Positions 9,232 to 15,927 of a DNA stretch of 64,000 nucleotides are shown piece after piece. A program made the position numbers and the translations under genes. This DNA comes from a bacterium 0.1xD8-71. GTDB taxonomy: Bacteria; Bacillota; Clostridia; Lachnospirales; Lachnospiraceae. Location: NCBI GenBank assembly GCA_003612405.1, contig RAYR01000020.1, positions 1-64,000 of the forward strand, read 5' to 3'. The stretch's first letter is position 1. Each line of letters begins with the position of its first letter. A model generated the notes under the pieces. It did not search any database. It was not told the origin of the DNA and saw only the letters and a program-made list of their open reading frames with translations.

Positions 9232-9978
9232 TTAATTACCTGTATCTGTCATGTATTCCTCAAAGCTGTCCTTTTCAATCCATAGAAAATCCCGGTATTC
9301 AAAAATATCCTCTTTCGGATTCCTGGAAGGATCCCAGTATATGTAAGCTGTTTTTCCTGTCTCTATGTCCCTGACATATATTCCCGGAGGCGGCGACTGT
9401 TCATATTCTGTTGACTTCATATCAGTTCTGTTATCATAATCAACACTGGAATATGCCAGATATCTTCCATCCGGACTAAAGCTCGGTGAATACAGATATT
9501 CTCCCAAGTATGTCACTTCGCCCGATGGATAGGCAATCTTATAAAAGGAATTCCCCGCCTGAATCACCAGCCAACCTTCCTGCTCATTGCCCTCAAACTG
9601 ACAGACAGTGCTGAAAAACCAGTCTCCATTCTGCATATCCCGCCTCTTCCATACTTCTTCCCGTATCCCCTCCAGGTCATAACTCCATCTCTCTGTCCCA
9701 TCCTCTACTCTCCTGATAGTGAGCAGGCTTGTCTTTGTATCGTTATAGATAATGGAGGGTTTTCGTTCAAATCCCGATCCTGTTCCGCTTTTATGTATTT
9801 GCGTGCCACAGAACAGATAATAGTCCATTTCCGCAAATTCATCTATTGTGCAATAGTCCTGGGAAAGCATATAATGTCTTTTTGCCTCATGGATGTTGTA
9901 TTCCATGTCATCCCCTGAAAGCGTCACATATGTAATGTACACAATGAGTAATGCTCTTGAAATGCTTTGCCTAATCAT
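9232..9978 (-). CDS. internally deleted TolB-like repeat protein (orphan immunity paralogue)
   Basis: A 248-residue N-anchored protein. Its first ~80 and last ~160 residues closely match the tandem paralogues at 32420-35921 (for example EGWLVIQAG, YSPSFSPDGRYLAY, PPPGIYVRDIETGKTAYIYW). SFSPDGRYLAYSS is typical of WD40/TolB-like propeller blades. About 145 residues present in the paralogues between NDTKTIEEAKEL and SLLTI are missing in frame, so the copy is shortened but open. It is the first gene after promoter copy 4. Outer-face membrane protein, probable degenerate immunity gene. Confidence 0.66.
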   Translation of the reverse strand: MIRQSISRALLIVYITYVTLSGDDMEYNIHEAKRHYMLSQDYCTIDEFAEMDYYLFCGTQIHKSGTGSGFERKPSIIYNDTKTSLLTIRRVEDGTERWSYDLEGIREEVWKRRDMQNGDWFFSTVCQFEGNEQEGWLVIQAGNSFYKIAYPSGEVTYLGEYLYSPSFSPDGRYLAYSSVDYDNRTDMKSTEYEQSPPPGIYVRDIETGKTAYIYWDPSRNPKEDIFEYRDFLWIEKDSFEEYMTDTGN

Positions 9979-10032
9979 TACTTTTCCTCCGTCATTTTAT
10001 TTTCCTCATGACCACCTATACTTTTCAACTAC

Positions 10033-10062
10033 ATTATAAAAGAACAATGCATCATATATCAT
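10033..10062 (-). promoter_or_regulatory. array promoter copy 4 (damaged distal box)
   Basis: TATAAT (10038-10033) and the proximal ATGATGCA box (10055-10048) are intact on the minus strand. The distal box is replaced by ATGATAT with wrong spacing. It serves the gene starting at 9978. Confidence 0.62.
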
Positions 10063-10082
10063 GAGAATATCCTTCTGTACCA

Positions 10083-10709
10083 CTATTCTTCTTCAAACCG
10101 GAACGTATTATCAACCTCTCTGCTCTTTAATTTCCACCTCTCCAGCCAGTATGATTCCCTATTCGCTTTGGTCCATGTTTTTACTACCACACCATAAATC
10201 GCATAATCCTGATACTTATGCACATCTTTTCTTGTCAGACCATAGCGGTTCAGGAATTCATCAATACTTTTTTCATCTGTGTATACCTCACTATTACCCG
10301 TTTCTCCCTGCACGATATACACCGGATTATATATCAGTTGTTTTTTTTCATAATCATAATACGCTCCTAAACCCATTTCTACTTTATCTACTTCAGATAA
10401 AATAGCTCTAATACTTATACTGAAATCGTTTATCTCATCGTAAGAGTTGGTATCATAACGAAAATGTAATGATATTCCTGATACATCCTCTCTCAAATAT
10501 TCCTCTTGGTAGTCTACAGAAAGTGCCCCCATTGTCTCCAACCCGAACATCCACTCCCATGAATCATGAACCTTCTCAATCCCTGACACCCGAACCAGAC
10601 CATATATCTTCTGCTCCCCGATTTCATCCATAACATTTGGTTTTATAATTGATATCACACAATAGATCCCCAACACACAAATGACTACCTTTAACGCAAA
10701 TTCCTTCAT
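10083..10709 (-). CDS. membrane-anchored protein, possible TipC-like immunity (orphan copy)
   Basis: A 208-residue protein with one N-terminal TM segment (residues ~5-23) and a soluble extracytoplasmic domain. It is strongly similar to the protein at 36156-36809 (shared GLTRKDV, KYQDYAIYGVVVKTWTKA, YWLERWKLKSR). The layout and the YGLTRKDV...YGVVVKTW region remind me of TipC-type immunity proteins that protect against lipid-II-targeting toxins, but this is from memory of the family and low certainty. It follows the lipoprotein gene 10744-12243 by 34 bp, so it probably shares promoter copy 5. Confidence 0.6.
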   Translation of the reverse strand: MKEFALKVVICVLGIYCVISIIKPNVMDEIGEQKIYGLVRVSGIEKVHDSWEWMFGLETMGALSVDYQEEYLREDVSGISLHFRYDTNSYDEINDFSISIRAILSEVDKVEMGLGAYYDYEKKQLIYNPVYIVQGETGNSEVYTDEKSIDEFLNRYGLTRKDVHKYQDYAIYGVVVKTWTKANRESYWLERWKLKSREVDNTFRFEEE

Positions 10710-10743
10710 AAACTCCCCCTAAGCGTTCTTCCTAAAGCTAATA

Positions 10744-12243
10744 TTAATAAATACTCTTTTCTCCCTCCGTCAGGACAAAATGTCTTCTCGGTGATAAAAT
10801 ATCTGTCCGTATCCGGTTTACCTCATTTCCTTCCAGCCGGACTACATTCAGCATATAATTATAATCCGACACATGGTACAGGCAAAACGTATAGACTTTC
10901 CCTTCCATTTCTTTGAACCACATTTGTACTAATTCCGGTTGTAAAGGATTGGGCAAATAATGATTAATTTCCATATTTTCTAAAGTTTTGATGGAACCAT
11001 TCTTCGGACTTTGTAAATAAAAACTACTTTTTAAGTGCCATTTACTATTATAATTAGAAGGGATAAAATTTGATTTTCTCATATATACTGGGATTCCGAT
11101 GTTTGCAAAGTCTATTTTATGATACTCGTTACTGTAATATCTTCTCTCATTTTCAGGTACTATAAAGTTCTCTACTTTCTCTTCATCCCCAAAATACACA
11201 GACCATCCGCTTTCATCCGTTCCATTTTGCAGATATTCATCCGATGTTATCTCATCCCGTATGCCCTCAAGATAGTACTCCCATTTCATGCCCTCGGAAG
11301 TATTATACAGGTTCTTCCAGACATACTCATAAGGAAGATACTTGATGAGAAGATTCTCATATTCCATATCTTCTCCTATCTTATAGATCCGGATGCCGTC
11401 ATAAATCTTCAATTGGTAATTATTTGGCAGATAAATATAATAAAATTCACCCTCATATTGAATCACCCCACCATATCCGGCATTTTGTGTCTCAAAATCA
11501 CTGATTGGCACAAACTCTCCATCCACCAGTTCCATCAGATAGATATAACAAATTCCTGCCGTACCCCCTGAATCCATTGCCAGGACATATTGGTCCCTGT
11601 CCTGTGTGGGAATGTGAAACAGATCATAACAATACTCATTCCCGCAGACTTCCCGGTAAGCGTCATAGACAGAATCAAGTTCCGGGCCGGCATCCTTAAG
11701 TTCCGGGAACAATATCTTCATCTCTTCCATGTCCGGATTCCACTTCTCCATGCCAAGTTCCCGCATAGTCTCATAGTAGACACTTTGTTCTATCTCTTCC
11801 CATTGAATCTTATGCATATTGCTGTCAAGAGACCGGTAGATAACATCTTCCATCTCCATGACCAGCCCCTGCGGGAATATACTGTCTTCTTCCCAGACCG
11901 GTACCATATCACCCTTGACCGATTCCGCATAAGCCTCAATCTCCTGTTTCATCTCATCGTTATACCAGGAGATCATGCTGTTATCAAAAATACTCCTGTT
12001 CAGGATACGATAACCTTCCTCAAATGCAGCCGCAGGACTTTTCTCGCTCACTCTTGCTGTTTGCGTATTATTCTCCGTAAGATTTTCCGACTGCTCTTTG
12101 GATACCTCTCCGACATTGGGAAGCTGAGAAGCCGGATCCTCTGTTCCGCAGGCAGTGCAGAGGATAACCAGCATCATAACAGTTACTATTCTTTTAGACC
12201 TACACTTGCTATGTCCCATTGTCTCTAAGATGGTTAAGATCAT
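10744..12243 (-). CDS. large lipoprotein, orphan paralogue of 43627-45042
   Basis: A 499-residue lipoprotein (signal MMLVILCTAC, Cys ~32), followed by a Gln/Glu/Asn-rich linker to ~75 and a long mature domain. The C-terminal ~130 residues are nearly identical to the protein at 43627-45042 (KSNFIPSNYNS, NPLQPELVQMWFKE, LSPRRHFVLTEGEK), and the near-identity extends to the DNA. The middle (for example MEEMKILFPELKDAG) is also clearly related. The paralogue follows a GH24-type effector in the main cluster, so this one is likely an orphan immunity protein. Promoter copy 5 and a GAGGAGG site precede it. Confidence 0.7.
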   Translation of the reverse strand: MILTILETMGHSKCRSKRIVTVMMLVILCTACGTEDPASQLPNVGEVSKEQSENLTENNTQTARVSEKSPAAAFEEGYRILNRSIFDNSMISWYNDEMKQEIEAYAESVKGDMVPVWEEDSIFPQGLVMEMEDVIYRSLDSNMHKIQWEEIEQSVYYETMRELGMEKWNPDMEEMKILFPELKDAGPELDSVYDAYREVCGNEYCYDLFHIPTQDRDQYVLAMDSGGTAGICYIYLMELVDGEFVPISDFETQNAGYGGVIQYEGEFYYIYLPNNYQLKIYDGIRIYKIGEDMEYENLLIKYLPYEYVWKNLYNTSEGMKWEYYLEGIRDEITSDEYLQNGTDESGWSVYFGDEEKVENFIVPENERRYYSNEYHKIDFANIGIPVYMRKSNFIPSNYNSKWHLKSSFYLQSPKNGSIKTLENMEINHYLPNPLQPELVQMWFKEMEGKVYTFCLYHVSDYNYMLNVVRLEGNEVNRIRTDILSPRRHFVLTEGEKSIY

Positions 12244-12293
12244 TGCCCCCTCTTCCTCCTCAATAAAGAAGCCTGCCTGTACTTTTCAACTAC

Positions 12294-12327
12294 ATTATAA
12301 AAGAACAATGCATCATTTCTGCATCAT
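12294..12327 (-). promoter_or_regulatory. array promoter copy 5
   Basis: Intact version on the minus strand: ATGATGCA (12327-12320), GAA, ATGATGCA (12316-12309), 9 bp, TATAAT (12299-12294). It lies about 50 bp upstream of the lipoprotein start, with the conserved leader GAAAAGTACAGGC between. Confidence 0.78.
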
Positions 12328-12380
12328 TTTTCCTAAAAGGTAATTTTATTCTATTGAAAGTGCTGATTTATTGACAAAGT

Positions 12381-12410
12381 AAAAAGCTGTGCCAGCATTG
12401 ACACAGCCTT
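12381..12410 (-). terminator. probable rho-independent terminator
   Basis: A 6-8-bp stem (GCTGTG with CACAGC) with a 10-nt loop, followed on the minus strand by TTTTTACTTT. It lies downstream of the nucleotidyltransferase gene and upstream of promoter copy 5. Confidence 0.6.
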
Positions 12411-12536
12411 ACAATTAAATGCCTTGGGAAAATATGTATTTAGAAACGGTTTTTGATGATATGCCAGTCTAATTCTGATTATTTAAAAGGTAGCTGCAAA
12501 TTTCTTCATAAAATTCTACTGCCCTGTTATATTAAA

Positions 12537-12875
12537 CTATCCAATCCGCTTTCCTTCTTTCTGTATATTCATATAATAAGGAAGTATTTCCTTATATGCT
12601 TCATATTCAGCATATGGTATAACTGTAGGCGAAACAACAACATCATTCTCCAATCCAATATCTGCTGATACATCCCATATCTGTTTTAACTTTTCCTGCA
12701 AATCCATCCTGTCTCCCCTGACAATTGCAATAATATCTATATCAGATTCCTCTGTATAATTGCCTCTCGCATATGAACCATACAGGTAGATTGATACAAT
12801 CTTATCTCCATATACAGAACGATAAAATTGTGATATCTGTCCTACTATATTATTCACTTGATTTTCTGTATACAT
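12537..12875 (-). CDS. nucleotidyltransferase domain protein (MNT type)
   Basis: A 112-residue minimal nucleotidyltransferase with LYGSYARGN at ~33-41 and ESDIDIIAI after it, the metal-binding motif of the MNT family. The ATG at 12875 has GGAGGTGG upstream; a longer frame to 12902 lacks support. In characterised MntA/HepT pairs such proteins AMPylate and neutralise a HEPN toxin, but no HEPN gene is adjacent. This is therefore a solo copy. A frameshifted relative lies at 6976-7357. Confidence 0.8.
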   Translation of the reverse strand: MYTENQVNNIVGQISQFYRSVYGDKIVSIYLYGSYARGNYTEESDIDIIAIVRGDRMDLQEKLKQIWDVSADIGLENDVVVSPTVIPYAEYEAYKEILPYYMNIQKEGKRIG

Positions 12876-13008
12876 TACAATCCACCTCCTATTCCCTGCC
12901 AATCATCAATCCTCGAATTTACCACCTATAATATACTGTATGTTCTCTATGATTTCAATGTTTGCTTACTTTTGTTCTCCCTCGTGCAAAAATTGCCGCC
13001 CCTCAGTT

Positions 13009-13342
13009 TTAAACTTCACTTATTTTATCTCTTACGCTAATTTTCAGATATCTATCATAAACCATTTCCTTTTTCATAAAATAATAAGCAATCGAAAATG
13101 GCCAGACAGCCGCAGAAATCCATTTTAAAATAGAATGTTTCAACATTTTGTTAACAGTAAGTTTCTGGCCTTCACTGTTCAATTCTATTTTCCCATGCAA
13201 CATCCATAAACTTCTTCCCATCCTGCATCCATATATCTGCGGTCAGGAAAAATCCACACATATAAACGCACATATTCATACCGCATAAAATTATGGAATC
13301 AATAAAAAACGCTACCAATCTTCTCAACTCTAAATCATTCAA
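13009..13342 (-). pseudogene. RDD-family membrane protein, frameshifted
   Basis: From a TTG at 13342 (GAGGAGG upstream) the minus strand reads LRRLVAFFIDSIIL, the RDD-family signature, and a second hydrophobic stretch. Near 13218, at a GGG run, the frame changes to one that contains GRSLWMLHGKIEL and WISAAVWPFSIAYYF. This matches the G-x-S-L-G-K region and last TM of RDD proteins. One indel therefore breaks an otherwise complete ~110-residue gene. Function of RDD proteins is generally unknown (transport or membrane accessory). Confidence 0.5.
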
Positions 13343-13365
13343 TACATTATCCTCCTCTTAACTGC

Positions 13366-13833
13366 TCAGTCATACGGACGTTCTTCCGGTAACAACTGTT
13401 CAATATACACTATCGTATTCCTGCGTTTACCAGGGATGTACCTGATCCTCAAATACCGTCCATATCCTGATACCAGACTTTCCCTTCCGTTCTTGCAATA
13501 TCCATAGTTTCCACCTGAACATTCAAATTTTACTCCATTCAAAGTAAATTTTTCATAATCGCCTCTCAAATGATAATAATTTCTCACCATACCCTCTATC
13601 TCAATATAATCACCATTTTTGTATGCTATCACAATATCGTTATAACTCTTAATCATAGATATCGTATATATTAAATTTTCCACAAGTAAGAAAACTAATA
13701 TTATTTTAACAATGGTCTTCGATTTTTCTTTAATGCTAAAATATAAGAAAAAAGATATACCAAAAAATAAAATAACATTAAAAATCACACAAAAAATCTC
13801 TTTATCACTTACTTCATATGCTACCCTATGCAT
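13366..13833 (-). CDS. two-TM membrane protein of unknown function
   Basis: A 155-residue protein with two hydrophobic segments (about residues 12-32 and 40-62) and a C-terminal soluble part with paired Cys (VKFECSGGNYGYCKNG). The soluble part is probably extracytoplasmic, as Cys pairs suggest, but topology is not certain. It precedes the RDD-like pseudogene by 23 bp and follows the broken lipoprotein 13893-14448, so it may share promoter copy 6. Family not recognised. Confidence 0.55.
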   Translation of the reverse strand: MHRVAYEVSDKEIFCVIFNVILFFGISFFLYFSIKEKSKTIVKIILVFLLVENLIYTISMIKSYNDIVIAYKNGDYIEIEGMVRNYYHLRGDYEKFTLNGVKFECSGGNYGYCKNGRESLVSGYGRYLRIRYIPGKRRNTIVYIEQLLPEERPYD

Positions 13834-13892
13834 ATAACACTCCTCTTACATTCCCGTTTTTACTCCATCATATCATCTATCTGATCATGAAC

Positions 13893-14448
13893 CTATCCCA
13901 GTTTCTCCAGGAATTCCTCGTCCAATATTTGCCTGACCAAGTCATTACTAATAGAATATTCGTTATAATCTTCATATCCCCTGTATTTCCAACTGACCTC
14001 AAATGTCCCCGCTTTTCCTTCCCACTTCGTAATATTATCAAATTCATCCGCCAGCAGCATATCCCTTAGTTCCGGGAAATCGGCAACAACATCTTTTAAG
14101 GTGATTATCTTCAAAATCCAGATTAATACAATACAAGGTATCATCACCTTCTTTATTCTTTTCACCTATTACTTTCTTCACATCCTCTTCAATCAGAGTG
14201 TTAATCCGTTTCTCTTTCGCTGTATCCTCTAGACCGCTAAGCTGTGGATAATAAATTTCAATTTCATTCCGCTGTTCCGTGTATATGTATAATTTCCGTA
14301 TGATTCTAAAATCTACCTTTTTATCAGCTTCTTTGTCTTTTTTCTCTGACTGGCAGGCCGTGCAGAGGATAACCAGCATCATAATGGTTACTATTCTTTT
14401 AGACTTACACTTGCTATGTCCCATTGTCTCTAAGATGGTTAAAATCAT
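13893..14448 (-). pseudogene. broken DUF3298/RsiV-like lipoprotein (orphan copy of 49280-50236)
   Basis: The first frame (14448 to 14044) has the array leader (MGHSKC, LCTACQSE) and then IYYPQLSGL, ALIEEDVKK-type sequence matching the lipoprotein at 49280-50236. It runs out of frame after YCINLDFE. The second frame (to 13893) resumes with IITLKDVVADF, LLADEFDNI and NEYSISNDLVRQILDEEF. Relative to the intact paralogue, about 45 residues around the disruption and ~35 residues before YNEYSISND are deleted. Promoter copy 6 is intact, so a truncated lipoprotein could still be made. Confidence 0.72.
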
Positions 14449-14498
14449 TGCCTTCACTTTCTCCTTGATAAAGAAAACCGCCTGTACTTTTCAACTAC

Positions 14499-14532
14499 AT
14501 TATAAAAGAACAATGCATCATTTCTGCATCAT
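14499..14532 (-). promoter_or_regulatory. array promoter copy 6
   Basis: Intact on the minus strand: two ATGATGCA boxes (14532-14525, 14521-14514) with 11-bp period and TATAAT at 14504-14499. It drives the broken lipoprotein starting at 14448. Confidence 0.75.
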
Positions 14533-14579
14533 TTTTCCTATAAATAGCAAAATATAATTTTCCTGATTGGCAAAATCAA

Positions 14580-14797
14580 ACATATGTCGAAAATCAAAAA
14601 ACGCCAAGCTACCAGCTTGTAAATTTAAGATGTTTATTGTAGTATTGAAATGCAAAAACAAAAGAAAGATATATATTATGGGACATTGCAGACAGAGCGA
14701 GATTTTTCAAAGAGGGTAAGGAGGGCATTGAAATTATGTGTCGGTCCATAGAAGATATGAGGAGCCAAACATTAAAAACAGATCATAATGAATTGTA
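14580..14797 (+). pseudogene. internally deleted remnant of an Rpn-type element
   Basis: Positions 14583-14670 match the region upstream of the Rpn gene at 18924 (gtcgaaaa, ccagcttgtaaa, gtagtattga.at.caaaaac). Positions ~14685-14797 match its 3' coding end (GCGAGATTTTTCAAAGAG, then AAAACAGATCATAATGAATTG and stop). About 700 bp of the gene body is missing. Because both ends survive, the remnant marks the extent of the duplicated or mobile unit. Confidence 0.62.
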
Positions 14798-14832
14798 AAA
14801 TATATATCAAATCTCCATTAATTACAGAATCA

Positions 14833-14865
14833 AGGCCGGGGATTTTGTTATTGAACTCCCGGCCT
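14833..14865. other. strong hairpin without T-tract
   Basis: Perfect 8-bp GC-rich inverted repeat AGGCCGGG/CCCGGCCT with a ~17-nt loop, 10 bp beyond the stop of the minus-strand Rpn gene. Neither side has a clear T run, so terminator function is only possible. Confidence 0.4.
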
Positions 14866-14874
14866 ATGATCAAC

Positions 14875-15669
14875 CTATATTGCTCGCTCTGCTTTTAGTT
14901 TTTTTACTTCGTCAAGTGAAAGTCCGGAAATATTCGCAATTTCTTCTATAGCATATTTTCCAGCTACTAACATACGAAGAGCGACCTCTTTTAACGATTC
15001 ACTTCTCATATCTTCCATAATTTTACACATCTCGCTCACTCCTTTCGGATCCTCTTTTAGATACCGTGTTCGGTTTGCCATCAATTCAAAATGCATATCA
15101 TCTGCTTTGGTGCAATTAAAATCGTGCATGAGTTTTCCTATAGTGGAATCACCACGATATTCACCATTCACATAAAGAATATGTTCCCCATCTTCAAAAG
15201 ATTTACCCGTTACAAGGTTGATTCTCTCAATCGGATAAACTGCTTCGCCCTGACCATAAAAATCTTTTTCAGTAATAAAGATTGTATATGTGTCCGGCAA
15301 CTCTTTAAATTCCTGACCGGAATGAAGATTCTCTATATCCATTACGCTTGAATGGTATCTTGCCCTGTGTGGGTCTGCTCCCCTGTCTTGCCTCTGGACC
15401 TCCAAATCATATTTTTTCCCGGATGAATCCGTTCCATATGCGTCCAGACAGATAGAACGTGCCCCAACAAGTCTTTTCATATCCTTCTGTATTTCACAAT
15501 CAGTAATAATCAAATCTGGTTTATCAGTGATAATGCGTAACACAAATTCAGCTAATGGAATGTTATCCTTGAAAAGGCAACGCATAAAATCATCATCAAT
15601 TGGCCGTAACAAACACAAACGCTGCAAATCTTCCTGATGTTGCTTATTCGTCACTGCCAATCTTCCCAC
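14875..15669 (-). CDS. Rpn family PD-(D/E)XK nuclease / putative transposase
   Basis: A 264-residue protein of the Rpn/PDDEXK_2 family. The N terminus has DDDFMRCLF, the nuclease core shows CLDAYGTDSSGKKYDLEVQRQ (D...ExQ), and the C terminus ends in a short HTH-like GLSLDEVKKLK. Family members promote recombination and are often present in many diverging copies. About 45% similar by eye to the copy at 18924-19733, with the same ends (ILYVNGEYRGD, IGKLMHDF). It flanks the large orphan lipoprotein on one side. Confidence 0.85.
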   Translation of the reverse strand: MGRLAVTNKQHQEDLQRLCLLRPIDDDFMRCLFKDNIPLAEFVLRIITDKPDLIITDCEIQKDMKRLVGARSICLDAYGTDSSGKKYDLEVQRQDRGADPHRARYHSSVMDIENLHSGQEFKELPDTYTIFITEKDFYGQGEAVYPIERINLVTGKSFEDGEHILYVNGEYRGDSTIGKLMHDFNCTKADDMHFELMANRTRYLKEDPKGVSEMCKIMEDMRSESLKEVALRMLVAGKYAIEEIANISGLSLDEVKKLKAERAI

Positions 15670-15795
15670 CTGCTTTCCTTTCTATTTTCGTATCTCCATA
15701 CTACCATAAACGTCCTGATTTTACAAGCCAAGAGCCCCGTCCTTGAGTTTCCGGCGGTGTTCTATTACTACTCTCTTACCCAAACTATTTCTATT

Positions 15796-15927
15796 CTACA
15801 GCAGTCTCCTGTGCGCCCCGTTAGCCTTATACGATTCTAAATCATATACTCCCAGAGAATTTTCCATATGTGGTTGTATCCATTGCAGGATATCTTCCCT
15901 ACGGTCATTTTCTGTCTCATTTCTCAT
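15796..15927 (-). CDS. 43-residue ORF overlapping the lipoprotein stop
   Basis: A short frame starting ATG at 15927, sharing an ATGA overlap with the stop of the 906-residue lipoprotein, and reading MRNETENDRREDILQWIQPH to a TAG at 15796. GTGAGGGA precedes the start. No signal or known domain. It may be a truncated remnant of a downstream gene or a coupled small protein. The remaining ~130 bp up to the Rpn gene show nothing recognisable. Confidence 0.35.
   Translation of the reverse strand: MRNETENDRREDILQWIQPHMENSLGVYDLESYKANGAHRRLL

Noticed and set aside
6976-12875. MNT-HEPN toxin-antitoxin system
   Set aside because: Only nucleotidyltransferase genes (one broken) are present; no HEPN partner frame with an RxxxxH motif was found next to them.
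14833-14865. Hairpin as a confident terminator
   Set aside because: Stem is strong but there is no T run on either side.
15670-15795. Possible regulatory RNA between the Rpn gene and the short ORF
   Set aside because: No promoter, terminator or conserved structure could be supported.
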